DNA from: Mycobacterium sp.
GTDB lineage: Bacteria > Actinomycetota > Actinomycetes > Mycobacteriales > Mycobacteriaceae
Direction: 5' to 3'
Assembly: GCA_025965815.1 (NCBI GenBank)
Contig: JAOPWF010000823.1
Location: 1 to 10,646, forward strand
DNA length: 10,646 nt
Shown: piece by piece, positions 1 to 6,748 of the stretch
Position numbering within the stretch: position 1 is the first letter of the stretch
Layout of the letters: the number at the start of each line of letters is the position of its first letter
Position numbers and translations under genes: made by a program
Notes under the pieces: model-generated
The model's database searches: none
The model's input: the letters and a program-made list of their open reading frames with translations, nothing else
Told to the model about the DNA's origin: nothing

Positions 1-545
1 GCAGTATCCAATGGCCCTGCGACGAGCATGCTCCGGACGGCACGCCAATCATGCACGTGGAGTCGTTCACCAGGGGTCTTGGCAGGTTCGTGCCGACGCC
101 GTTCGTGCCGACCGACGAGCGCAGCACACGCCGCTACCCGCTGATCCTCACCACGGGTCGAATCTTGAGCCAGTACAACGTCGGAGCGCAGACCCGTCGC
201 ACGGCCAACGTCGCCTGGCACAGCGAGGATCTGCTGGAGATCCATCCCCACGACGCCGAGGTGCGGGGCATCAACGACGGCGACGAGGTCACGTTGGCCA
301 GCCGAGTCGGTCAAACGACGCTGCACGCGCAGCTATCCGAACGGATGCCGACTGGGGTGGTCTACACCACGTTCCATCACCCGATCTCGGGCACGAACGT
401 CCTTACCACCGAGAACTCGGACTGGGCGACGAACTGCCCGGAGTACAAAGTGACAGCCGTCCAGGTGGCACTCACCCACCCGGTTTCCCAGCGGAACGGT
501 CAATCGGCGGCGGAGCGTTTCCTGGCCGCGGAGCTCGTGGACTGA
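1..545 (+). CDS. fdsA: Formate dehydrogenase catalytic (alpha) subunit, C-terminal part
   Basis: This is the 3' end of a gene that begins before the window; the reading frame is open from base 3 and gives 180 residues up to TGA at 543-545. The family oxidises formate to CO2 at a molybdenum bis-MGD centre and passes electrons through Fe-S clusters to NAD(+) in a soluble complex. The visible part is the C-terminal molybdopterin-dinucleotide-binding domain. Its family signatures are IQWPCDEHAPDGTPIMH near the start, TTGRILSQYNVGAQTRRT, ANVAWHSEDLLEIHPHDAE, a TTFHHP segment and SDWATNCPEYKVTAVQV near the end. The selenocysteine or cysteine ligand and the Fe-S domains lie outside the window. The next gene, fdsD, starts one base after the stop, so this is the end of an fds-type operon. 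The family call is secure; the symbol fdsA rather than fdhF rests on the fdsD neighbour. Confidence 0.95.
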   Translation, partial: SIQWPCDEHAPDGTPIMHVESFTRGLGRFVPTPFVPTDERSTRRYPLILTTGRILSQYNVGAQTRRTANVAWHSEDLLEIHPHDAEVRGINDGDEVTLASRVGQTTLHAQLSERMPTGVVYTTFHHPISGTNVLTTENSDWATNCPEYKVTAVQVALTHPVSQRNGQSAAERFLAAELVD

Positions 546-546
546 C

Positions 547-759
547 ATGTCGCACAACGAACCTGCCGAGATCAGGATGGTCAACGACATCATCGTTAAC
601 TTCGGCTACCTGCCCACCGGGCAGGCGGCTGCGGCGGTCGCCGATCACGTCAAGAGGTTCTGGGACCCACGGATGAAATGCCGGCTGATCGAACTGGTCG
701 CCGCCGATACAGAGCATCTCGACCCCGTCGTGGTGGCCGCTGCGGCGCTGCTGCCGTAA
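547..759 (+). CDS. fdsD: Formate dehydrogenase delta subunit
   Basis: A 70-residue protein matching the FdsD family. It starts MSHNEPAEIRMVNDI and carries the family hallmarks: a VNxIxxNFGYLP-like segment (residues 12-23), an AAAAVADHVKRFWDPRMK block (27-44) and a C-terminal LDPVVVAAAALL helix. FdsD is a small accessory subunit that accompanies cytosolic molybdenum formate dehydrogenases; a role in assembly or cofactor handling has been proposed. The ATG lies one base after the fdsA stop, so the two are almost certainly co-transcribed and translationally coupled. The only upstream ribosome-site candidate, GGAG inside the fdsA end, is rather far away, which also points to coupling. The gene ends 31 bases from a convergent gene, with no clear terminator hairpin between them. 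Confidence 0.93.
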   Translation: MSHNEPAEIRMVNDIIVNFGYLPTGQAAAAVADHVKRFWDPRMKCRLIELVAADTEHLDPVVVAAAALLP

Positions 760-790
760 CGCCGCTGCCTCAGAACGCCCGGACGGTCGT

Positions 791-1141
791 CTATATGACG
801 AACCTGCGTTTCCGGGTGCGCGGAACATGCGCGCCAGCGAGGCTCTGCCCACCGACACCTTCGTGGTCGACATCCCGCCAGAAATCGGTGTCGTAGTCGG
901 TGTCCGGGATCAGGATCTTCTCGGCGGACGGCTGGGGTTGGGTGAGCCCGCGTGTCATCTCCAGCTCTTCGGCGTCGATGTCGAGCCGGTCGACGTCGTT
1001 GAGGATGCGTTCGGCGTCATTGACGAGGCGACGCATCGCCGGCGCGTCGCCGTAGCTCGACACCAACGATGTCACGCACCGCCGCAACCCGTCGATCAGC
1101 TGGTGAAGCTCGCCGACGTCGGTGGTAGTGGTGGTGGTCAT
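791..1141 (-). CDS. Conserved hypothetical protein, 116 aa, linked to the transporter
   Basis: I cannot name a characterised family. The chosen ATG at 1141 follows AAGGAG with a 5-base gap and gives 116 residues. There is a Thr-rich start (MTTTTTTD), a helical acidic middle (about residues 8-55: LHQLIDGLRRCV, then AMRRLVNDAERILNDVDRL), a motif-like IPDTDYDTDFWRDVDHEGVGG stretch split over residues 78-98, and a basic tail ending RTRKRRFVI. No signal peptide or membrane segment is seen. The frame stays open upstream, and an ATG at 1225 also has a good site (GAGGAG, 6-base gap), which would add 28 low-complexity residues. It lies 119 bases behind the OFA transporter on the same strand, so it is probably in that operon. 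The soluble, acidic, helical character could fit a small partner of the transporter or dehydrogenase, but that is a guess. Confidence 0.72.
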   Translation of the reverse strand: MTTTTTTDVGELHQLIDGLRRCVTSLVSSYGDAPAMRRLVNDAERILNDVDRLDIDAEELEMTRGLTQPQPSAEKILIPDTDYDTDFWRDVDHEGVGGQSLAGAHVPRTRKRRFVI

Positions 1142-1260
1142 CGGATCTCCTTGGGCGGTAGGCATTCTGCGGCGCGTAGCACCGCCGGTAACCGGTGAGA
1201 TCGGTTGAGAGGAAAGCGCGTCCATGGTCTGCTCCTCGGCGCTACGGGGCACGGCTTCCA

Positions 1261-2610
1261 TTACCGCGGCAGCCCGAACGCCGGGTATCCGGGGCGATGA
1301 AGCAGCCGCGTCATGACGGCGGCGCACAGGCTGAGCAGGCCAGCGGCGACGAACAGAATCGTGAGTCCATGCGAGGACACCACCAATGCGGGCAGCCCCA
1401 CGCCGATGATCCCCCCGAACAGCTTGGCGCTGTAGACGACGCCGAAGTTGCGCACGGCGTTGCGCTCGCCGAAATAGTCGGCAACCAAGCTCGCGAACAG
1501 CGGGTAGAAGGCGCCGCCCGCCATCCCGCTGAGCGCAGCGAAGACCACGAACGCTGCGGGCTGCCCGACCGACGCGGAATAGACCAGCCCCAACTGCGCG
1601 CAGCCCTCGAGCAGAAGCGCGGCGCTCAGTATCTGACGTCGCCCGAATCGGTCGGAGATCCGGCCGGCGACGCTGCGGCCCGCGCCGTTCACGACAGCAA
1701 GAAGACCAACCGCCGCTGCGCCGATGCCTAGAGAGAAACCGTGGGACATCGCGACAAACGGGACGTACACGATTGCCAGGAGCGAGGCCGCGGCTGCGAA
1801 GACCAGGATGAGGTACATGACCACGAACGCAGGCGTCCGGACGGCCTCGCCAGGTGAGTACTGCCGCACCGCTGGGATGTTATTGCGCAGGCTACGGTTC
1901 ACCCGCTTATCGATGGCCCACAGTTTGGGATCGATCTCGGGTGGCCACCACCCCGGGGGCGGATCCCGCAAGAGGACCCCACAAACCGCGACGACGATGA
2001 GGACGCATACACCCACCCCTGCGAAGATCTCCGACCGATTTCCAGGTGTGAGAACGGCGGCGAAGAGCGCAACGAACGGCACGGCGCCATAACCGAATGC
2101 CCCGGTGACGAAACCGACTCGGACGCCGCGCTCCTCCGGATACCACTTCGCGACGGTGGAGGCGCACGTGGCGTAGACGATTCCGGCGCCGGTGCCGCAC
2201 AGCACGGAGTAGCCGAGCACTGCGAGCACGAGGCTGTCGGTGTAGGCGAGGGTCAACGGTCCGGCGGCGCATAAGAGGGCGCCGACGAGCACTGCGCGCG
2301 CCGGAGCCAGTGCAAAGCGGTGGCTCAACGCGGCCGTAGGCGCAGCCGCGCCGGCCTGAAACACCACCCAGAGGGCGAGCACCCAGAGTGCGCCCGTCGC
2401 ACTCGGTCCGTTGGTCACGTGCAGGGCGGTGACGGCGACGCCGTACCCATACTGCAGCACGCCGATGCCGGCCATGGCGGCCCATGAGAGCCAAAGCATC
2501 CATCTCCGGGAGTGGCCGATGATGTCGTGCGGCCGCTCACCGACTCGGTACGAACGTCCGTGGAGGTCGCGGACTTCGACGACGGCGACTGGGGCACTGG
2601 TGTAGGCCAT
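1261..2610 (-). CDS. OFA-family (oxalate:formate antiporter-like) MFS transporter 1
   Basis: A 449-residue polytopic protein with the expected 12 hydrophobic segments. It is OxlT/OFA-like: YATCASTVAKWYPEERG (about residues 146-162) corresponds to the family loop after TM4, GFVTGAFGYGAVPF follows, and the MFS motif SDRFGRR sits at 319-325. Arg312 (NGAGR) and Lys396 (YSAK) lie in the TM8- and TM11-like segments, where OxlT uses an Arg/Lys pair for oxalate; that alignment is my inference. The cytoplasmic N-terminus VEVRDLHGRSYRVGE is shared with the other two transporters here. ATG at 2610 is preferred because AGGAG lies 5 bases upstream; an in-frame GTG at 2616 abuts that site. A perfect 13-bp inverted repeat (2624-2636) lies just upstream. 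The substrate is probably oxalate, formate or another small carboxylate. Confidence 0.88.
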   Translation of the reverse strand: MAYTSAPVAVVEVRDLHGRSYRVGERPHDIIGHSRRWMLWLSWAAMAGIGVLQYGYGVAVTALHVTNGPSATGALWVLALWVVFQAGAAAPTAALSHRFALAPARAVLVGALLCAAGPLTLAYTDSLVLAVLGYSVLCGTGAGIVYATCASTVAKWYPEERGVRVGFVTGAFGYGAVPFVALFAAVLTPGNRSEIFAGVGVCVLIVVAVCGVLLRDPPPGWWPPEIDPKLWAIDKRVNRSLRNNIPAVRQYSPGEAVRTPAFVVMYLILVFAAAASLLAIVYVPFVAMSHGFSLGIGAAAVGLLAVVNGAGRSVAGRISDRFGRRQILSAALLLEGCAQLGLVYSASVGQPAAFVVFAALSGMAGGAFYPLFASLVADYFGERNAVRNFGVVYSAKLFGGIIGVGLPALVVSSHGLTILFVAAGLLSLCAAVMTRLLHRPGYPAFGLPR

Positions 2611-2616
2611 GTTCAC

Positions 2617-3298
2617 TCCTATTGCATACAGTATGCGAAGAGTTTAACGTGACGTGGATCACTTGTCTACAGGAAGCCGACTACGCGTCAGCCGACGCGC
2701 CCGGCTTGCCAAACTGCATGTGACCGACAGCATGGCCGCTATCTCGGAAACCCAACCGACTCCTGAAACCAAAGCTGCGCGGGGGCGAGGTGGATCGGAG
2801 ACGGGACACGTCTCTAGTCGACGCGGGATGTTTCGGCTTGCCGGCCCAGAGGCCTTCGTGCGGCCGGACACTGCGGGTGGGCGAGGAGCCTCAATTCCGA
2901 ATCGGCGAGCGGCCAGCCGCTGGTGTCGGTAGCGAAGCAGGTTTTGCCCCAGCCGTTTTCACCCGTGCGCCGTAGTGGCGCACAACGGTGCGGACGTATG
3001 CCTTGGCGATGTCCGCATGCCTCCAGGGCTTCGGAGGAGGTCCTCTGGGCGGTTATCGCCAGCGCTCGGGGTGGCCGGAGGCTCAGTAGTTGAACCGAGG
3101 GTTGTGATGGCCCAACTACGTCGACAGCCACGCAGCGAGTGGTTACGCATTCCCGCCGCGATACCAGCCAAGCAGCACGGCCACCGCGAATGGGATCGGC
3201 GGTCGTCGATCTCGTCCGATACCGCCGCTATGGAACACCGCATGCAGCCGTATGGCGTTCAGCGAAACGAGCAAACGAATGACACTTGCGCGCAGATT
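2617..3298. other. Intergenic stretch with no assignable gene
   Basis: This is the first part of the gap between the two divergent transporters. It holds the transporter 1 operator (2624-2636) and then about 660 bases in which several short frames are open on both strands, none with a convincing ribosome site plus a recognisable product. On the minus strand, frames over about 2820-3130 read through segments such as GENGWGKTCFATD and, in another frame, DIAKAYVRTVVRHYGARVKT. These look protein-like but I cannot assign them, and they lie in different frames, as expected if this is a decayed gene. It is too long for an ordinary promoter region in this gene-dense locus. Confidence 0.5.
2624..2636. 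promoter_or_regulatory. Putative operator, site 1 (transporter 1)
   Basis: GCATACAGTATGC is a perfect 6+1+6 inverted repeat centred on base 2630, ending 13 bases upstream of the transporter 1 ATG. It would overlap the start region of a short leader, a position suited to repression. Four relatives occur at 3299, 3378, 6721 and 8818. The likely binder is the GntR/FCD protein encoded at about 5094-5822; this is an inference from locus and site form. Confidence 0.65.
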
Positions 3299-3311
3299 GT
3301 ATGTAGTATAC
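3299..3311. promoter_or_regulatory. Putative operator, site 2 (transporter 2, distal)
   Basis: GTATGTAGTATAC matches the pattern of site 1 with an imperfect left arm and the invariant right-half form GTAT-N-C. Its right arm contains TATACG, a possible -10 element, so a bound protein would cover the promoter. It lies 79 bp centre to centre from site 3. Confidence 0.5.
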
Positions 3312-3320
3312 GTTCCCTGT

Positions 3321-3497
3321 GTGACCGAGACCACTCTCCGTACCATTGCGAGGAATAGGTCACATGTGGGGAATGTCGTATGCAGTATTCGTAGTGATCA
3401 TGCCCACTCGTCGGGCAAGCCGTCACTGAGCAACCTGTGGCCCAAACCAGTCCTGAGCCGGTTACAGGGGAACCGGAAGGAGATTGCAGCACAATGA
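3321..3497 (+). CDS. Possible leader ORF coupled to transporter 2
   Basis: A frame opening with GTG at 3321 (VTETTLRTIARNRS...) runs 58 residues and ends in a TGA that overlaps the transporter ATG (ATGA, 3494-3497). There is no ribosome site before the GTG, but a TATACG hexamer ends 8 bases upstream, so a leaderless transcript starting at or next to the GTG is possible, a common arrangement in actinomycetes. The product resembles nothing I know, and operator site 3 lies inside it. It may simply be a chance frame; the ATGA overlap is the main argument for it. Confidence 0.22.
   Translation: MTETTLRTIARNRSHVGNVVCSIRSDHAHSSGKPSLSNLWPKPVLSRLQGNRKEIAAQ
3378..3390. promoter_or_regulatory. Putative operator, site 3 (transporter 2, proximal)
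   Basis: GTATGCAGTATTC follows the same 6-A-6 pattern, with one arm mismatch, and lies 103 bases upstream of the transporter 2 ATG. The flanking C and G extend the symmetry by one pair. Two sites in front of one gene suggest cooperative binding or a loop between them. Confidence 0.5.
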
Positions 3498-4882
3498 ATT
3501 CAACAGCGCCGCCGAGTTTCCGAGAAGTAGTCGACAGTAACGGCAGGGTTTACCGGATCGGGGAGACCGACCGCGACATCCTAGGGCGTTCACGGGTGTG
3601 GATGGTGTGGCTGCCGTGGATCGCCATGATGGCCATCAGCTCGTCCGAATACGCGTTCACCTCGGCCGAAGAGACCCTCTCCGAGGCACACGGCTGGCAC
3701 GGCAGCCACATTTTCTGGTTGCTGGGCGTATGGGTGTTCTTCCAGGCCGCGGTAGCGTTCCCCGCCGGCCGACTGCGGGAAAGCGGCAGGCTGTCCGCCC
3801 GCTCGGCGATGATGTTCGGTGCGGTGGGGGCATTCCTGGGCTACCTGTCGTTGGCATACGCGCCGAACGTCTTCTGGGCCTACCTGGGATTCGGCTTCTT
3901 CGGCGGAACCGCGGCCGGCTTCGTCTACGCCACCTGCGTCAACATGGTGGGCAAGTGGTACCCGGAACGTAAGGGCGGAAAGACTGGTTTCGTGAACGGC
4001 GGGTTCGCCTACGGGTCGGTGCCCTTCATCTTCCTGTTCACCTCGTACCTGGATGTCAGCAACTACGAGGGACTCCTCCTCGCGGTCGGCGTCTTTCTGG
4101 CCGCGTTGGTGGCTGTGAGCGGGTTCTTCTTCAAAGACCCGCCGAAAAATTGGTGGCCCGCGCATGTCGACCCGCTGCGTGCCAGTGACGACCCGCGGAT
4201 TGCTCGGGCGCTGCGGAAGAATCCGCCCGCGGTGAAGCAGTACACACCGATGGAAGCCATCAAGACCGGAATCCTTCCGTTGATGTGGTTCGTCCTGCTC
4301 TGCACCGCCGGCATCAACATCTTCGGCATCGCCATGCAGGTGCCCTTCGGCAAGGAGATGGGCTTCGCCGGTGGGATCGTGGCGCTCGCGATGAGCCTCA
4401 AGGCCATCATCAACGGCACGGGGCGCGGCGTGATCGGCTGGATTTCCGACCGGTTCGGGCGGCGGGAAACGCTCATCATCGTGTGCGTGGTGCTGGGGCT
4501 GTCCCAGTACGCGGTGTTCCTGTCCGGCTCCATCGGCAGCATGCCGCTGTTCCTGCTGGCGTCGATGGTCTCGGGCTTCGGTGGCGGCGCGATCTTCCCG
4601 CTGTTCGCGGCGATGACCGCCGACTACTTCGGTGAGAACAACAACGCGACCAACTACGGCCTGGTCTACAGCTCGAAGGTCATCTCCGGCCTGGTTGGTG
4701 CCGGTTTGGGATCGGTCGTGGTGGACACGTGGGGTTACGGCGCCGCGTTCATGATCGCCGGTTCGGTCGGCGTCTGCTGCGCCTTCCTGACAATCCTCCT
4801 CCGTAAGCCCAAGCTGCCGCAGCCGCAGCAGCGGGCGCCGGAGGAGGAGGAGAAAGAGCCTGCGGCGCTAGTGCTCGACTAG
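3494..4882 (+). CDS. OFA-family (oxalate:formate antiporter-like) MFS transporter 2
   Basis: A 462-residue, 12-segment MFS protein, clearly paralogous to the transporter at 1261-2610. Matching landmarks are REVVDSNGRVYRIGETDRD in the cytoplasmic N-terminus (10-28), YATCVNMVGKWYPERKG (145-161), KDPPKNWWPAHVDP in the central loop (214-227), SDRFGRR (318-324) and TADYFGENNNATNYG (375-389). Arg311 (NGTGR) and Lys395 (YSSK) fall where OxlT has its substrate-binding Arg and Lys, by inferred alignment. The C-terminus is a soluble Pro/Gln/Glu-rich tail (about 438-462). ATG at 3494 is chosen because the N-terminus then aligns with both paralogues; its site GGAAGGAG is 11 bases away, rather long. Two operator-like repeats lie upstream and a strong hairpin terminator downstream, so it is probably a single-gene transcript. 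Oxalate/formate exchange is the best guess for function. Confidence 0.9.
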   Translation: MNSTAPPSFREVVDSNGRVYRIGETDRDILGRSRVWMVWLPWIAMMAISSSEYAFTSAEETLSEAHGWHGSHIFWLLGVWVFFQAAVAFPAGRLRESGRLSARSAMMFGAVGAFLGYLSLAYAPNVFWAYLGFGFFGGTAAGFVYATCVNMVGKWYPERKGGKTGFVNGGFAYGSVPFIFLFTSYLDVSNYEGLLLAVGVFLAALVAVSGFFFKDPPKNWWPAHVDPLRASDDPRIARALRKNPPAVKQYTPMEAIKTGILPLMWFVLLCTAGINIFGIAMQVPFGKEMGFAGGIVALAMSLKAIINGTGRGVIGWISDRFGRRETLIIVCVVLGLSQYAVFLSGSIGSMPLFLLASMVSGFGGGAIFPLFAAMTADYFGENNNATNYGLVYSSKVISGLVGAGLGSVVVDTWGYGAAFMIAGSVGVCCAFLTILLRKPKLPQPQQRAPEEEEKEPAALVLD

Positions 4883-4913
4883 CGTCCGCGGTGGCTCGCG
4901 GGCAAAGAGTCAG

Positions 4914-4964
4914 CACCCCGGGTGTGGGACAGGTCCTGGTCAGGACTTTCCCGCACCCGGGGTG
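4914..4964 (+). terminator. Strong hairpin terminator after transporter 2
   Basis: Arms CACCCCGGGTGTGGGA (4914-4929) and TCCCGCACCCGGGGTG (4949-4964) pair over 16 bp with one G-U wobble. The loop itself contains a second pairing (AGGTCCTG with CAGGACTT). A T-rich but interrupted tract (tctgtctttc) follows. It lies 31 bases after the transporter stop and shields the GntR gene from read-through. Being almost symmetric, it could also act on the other strand. Confidence 0.85.
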
Positions 4965-5044
4965 TCTGTCTTTCAAGGGTGAGTCCGGCCCGGCGGTTTC
5001 AAGTGTTGCCAGAACGGCTACTCCTAGCGCTTCAGCGGTTCATT

Positions 5045-5076
5045 GCATACGAAAACCTGTACGCTGATCTGCGTAC
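5045..5076. promoter_or_regulatory. Palindromic region before the GntR gene
   Basis: GTACGCTGATCTGCGTAC (5059-5076) is an 18-bp inverted repeat broken only at one symmetric pair. A GCATAC half-site lies at 5045-5050. The half-sites resemble those of the five 13-bp operators, but their order and spacing differ: GCATAC and GTACGC start 14 bases apart rather than 7. This fits autoregulation by the GntR protein, possibly in another binding mode. It ends just before the ribosome site AAGGAG at 5082-5087. Confidence 0.55.
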
Positions 5077-5093
5077 TTAGGAAGGAGACTGCT

Positions 5094-5822
5094 ATTTCCC
5101 GTCCCGTCCCGACCCGTCGCGAGCCTGGCCAGGCTTCGCGTGATGCGCTGGCCGACGGAGCCGCGCGCCGGGTGCAGCGCCCCGCGCCCCTGCGCCAGGC
5201 CGTCTACGACGCCATCGTGGAACTGATTGTGAACGGAACCCTGCAGCAGGGCCAGCACCTGGTCGAGAACGAGCTGGCGGAGTATCTGGGTGTCAGCCGT
5301 CAGCCGGTGCGCGAAGCCTTGCAGCGCTTACAGACCGACGGCTGGGTTGACCTTCGTCCCGCGCTGGGCGCTTTCGTGCACAGCCCTACCGAGGAGGAGG
5401 CGGACCAGCTTCTCGGCGTCCGATCGGTCCTGGAAACCTATTCCGCCCGGCTCGCCGCCGAGCGTGCCACCGCAGAGGACGTCAACCGGCTGTGGGAGTT
5501 GCAGCAGGACGGGCTGAACGCGCTGGCCGCCAACGACATCGAGGGGCTTGTGGCGGCGAACGCGGCCCTGCACGCCAGGATCAATGCGCTCGCGGGCAAC
5601 ACCGTGCTAGCCGAGCACATCGGACTCGTCGAACGCAGGTGGCGTTGGTACTACCACCTGATCGCGCAGCCGCGCGGCCAGGACGCCTGGTCAGAGCACG
5701 CCGAACTGATCAAGGCGATCGCGGCCGGGGACCCCGAATGGGCGAGCAAGATCATGAGCCAGCACACGGAGCGGACTCGGCAGGTGTACCACGAGCAGCG
5801 GCTTGCCAAGTCTGACTCTTAA
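5094..5822 (+). CDS. GntR-family (FCD/FadR-type) transcriptional regulator
   Basis: The N-terminal winged helix-turn-helix spans about residues 33-97 (LRQAVYDAIVELIVNGTL, then LVENELAEYLGVSRQPVREAL), followed by a helical FCD ligand domain (about 100-235). Histidines at about 161 (LHARI), 202 (SEHAELI) and 224 (QHTERT) match the metal-binding histidines of that fold, whose ligands are often small carboxylates. The start is uncertain. No ATG exists in frame. ATT at 5094 lies 6 bases after AAGGAG and gives 242 residues, the family's usual length. TTG at 5043 has no ribosome site and would place the upstream palindrome inside the gene. GTG at 5172 gives 216 residues and trims the N-terminus to just before the DNA-binding domain. 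The gene stands alone between a terminator and convergent fdhD and is the only regulator in view, so it probably controls this locus. Confidence 0.9.
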   Translation: MSRPVPTRREPGQASRDALADGAARRVQRPAPLRQAVYDAIVELIVNGTLQQGQHLVENELAEYLGVSRQPVREALQRLQTDGWVDLRPALGAFVHSPTEEEADQLLGVRSVLETYSARLAAERATAEDVNRLWELQQDGLNALAANDIEGLVAANAALHARINALAGNTVLAEHIGLVERRWRWYYHLIAQPRGQDAWSEHAELIKAIAAGDPEWASKIMSQHTERTRQVYHEQRLAKSDS

Positions 5823-5851
5823 CGTTGCGTCAGCACGCCCAGCATGGACGA

Positions 5852-6694
5852 TCAGCATCGCAGCGCCTCGCCGATGGTGATCCGCTCGCCGGCGGAATAG
5901 ACGTTCATTGACGATCCGCGCAGGAAACCGATCAAAGTCAGGCCCATCTCTCTGGCCAGATCCACGGCCAGCGACGACGGCGCGGACACCGCGGCCAAGG
6001 CGGGGATCCCGGCCATCACCGCCTTCTGCACCAGTTCGAAGGACGCCCGGCCACTCACCATCAAAGTCGTGCCGCTCAGCGGCAGGCGGCCGGCGCCGAG
6101 CGCCCAGCCGATGACCTTGTCCACCGCATTGTGCCGACCGACGTCTTCCCGCACGCACCACAAGTCCCCGCTAGCGTCGAACAGTGCTGCCGCATGCAAC
6201 CCGCCGGTGCGGTCGAACACCCGCTGAGCCGCCCTGAGTTTCTCCGGCAGGGTCGCGATCGTCGCGGCGGTCAGGCGCAGCGGATCACCATCGACGCGCC
6301 ACTTGCTGATCGTGCGCACCGCCTCGAGGCTGGCCTTGCCGCACAAGCCGCACGATGAAGTCGTATAGAAGTTGCGTTCCAGCGACGGGTCCGGGAGGGG
6401 AACGCCGTCGTCGAGGAGCACGTCGACCACGTTGTAGGTGTTGCCGCCGTCGGCGACCGCTCCCGCGCAGTACCGGATTGCCGCGATGTCCGAGTCGCCC
6501 GCCACCACGCCCTCGCTGACCAGAAAACCGCGGGCCAGATCGAAGTCGTCCCCCGGGGTCCGCATCGTCACCGTGAGCGGACGACCGGCCACCCGGATCT
6601 CCAGGGGTTCTTCGGCGGCAAGGGTGTCCGGGCGGGCCGTCGCCATCCCGTCGGACATGCGTAGTACTTGGTATCTGCTGGTCACGCGTCCCAC
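5852..6694 (-). CDS. fdhD: Formate dehydrogenase accessory sulfurtransferase FdhD
   Basis: A 280-residue FdhD protein. The family carries sulfur from a cysteine desulfurase to the bis-MGD molybdenum cofactor, which formate dehydrogenase needs for activity. The paired cysteines are present as CGLCG (Cys115 and Cys118). Other family blocks are [20 protein letters not shown] (29-48), [19 protein letters not shown], the [13 protein letters not shown] segment, the [19 protein letters not shown] block and [13 protein letters not shown]. The start is GTG at 6694, with GGGAG 7 bases upstream, giving [13 protein letters not shown]; the frame stays open far upstream, but that part only mirrors moeA. 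It is divergent from moeA with a 54-base gap holding one operator, and convergent with the GntR gene (29 bases between stops). Its job is presumably to activate the formate dehydrogenase at the window start. Confidence 0.95.
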   Translation of the reverse strand: MGRVTSRYQVLRMSDGMATARPDTLAAEEPLEIRVAGRPLTVTMRTPGDDFDLARGFLVSEGVVAGDSDIAAIRYCAGAVADGGNTYNVVDVLLDDGVPLPDPSLERNFYTTSSCGLCGKASLEAVRTISKWRVDGDPLRLTAATIATLPEKLRAAQRVFDRTGGLHAAALFDASGDLWCVREDVGRHNAVDKVIGWALGAGRLPLSGTTLMVSGRASFELVQKAVMAGIPALAAVSAPSSLAVDLAREMGLTLIGFLRGSSMNVYSAGERITIGEALRC

Positions 6695-6720
6695 TGTCAC
6701 ACTCCCGATAGGTGTATGGT

Positions 6721-6733
6721 GTACACAGTATAC
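6721..6733. promoter_or_regulatory. Putative operator, site 4 (fdhD/moeA)
   Basis: GTACACAGTATAC sits in the 54-base gap between divergent fdhD and moeA. The right half is the common GTAT-N-C form. It contains the palindrome AGTATACT (6727-6734), which gives a TATACT hexamer on both strands. On the minus strand this would make a good -10 element for fdhD, so one bound protein could control both genes. Confidence 0.6.
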
Positions 6734-6748
6734 TGCACTGGAGGACCG

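Noticed and set aside
1118..1141. ACC-rich repeat at the start of the 116-aa gene as a phase-variable tract
   Set aside because: It is only six or seven imperfect triplets, and triplet changes would not shift the frame.
2614..2616. GTG as start of transporter 1
   Set aside because: It directly abuts the AGGAG site; the ATG six bases further on has correct spacing.
2814..3131. Minus-strand frame with GENGWGKT, reminiscent of a P-loop
   Set aside because: It does not meet the GxxxxGK[ST] context of a known ATPase; no Walker B, beta-strand pattern or ribosome site. Kept only as possible decayed sequence.
3364..3429. 21-codon ATG frame before transporter 2
   Set aside because: It has only a weak ribosome site, overlaps operator site 3 and does not reach the transporter start.
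3590..4165. 191-codon minus-strand frame inside transporter 2
   Set aside because: Antisense shadow of a conserved MFS gene; the product is His/Glu/Arg-rich with no recognisable fold.
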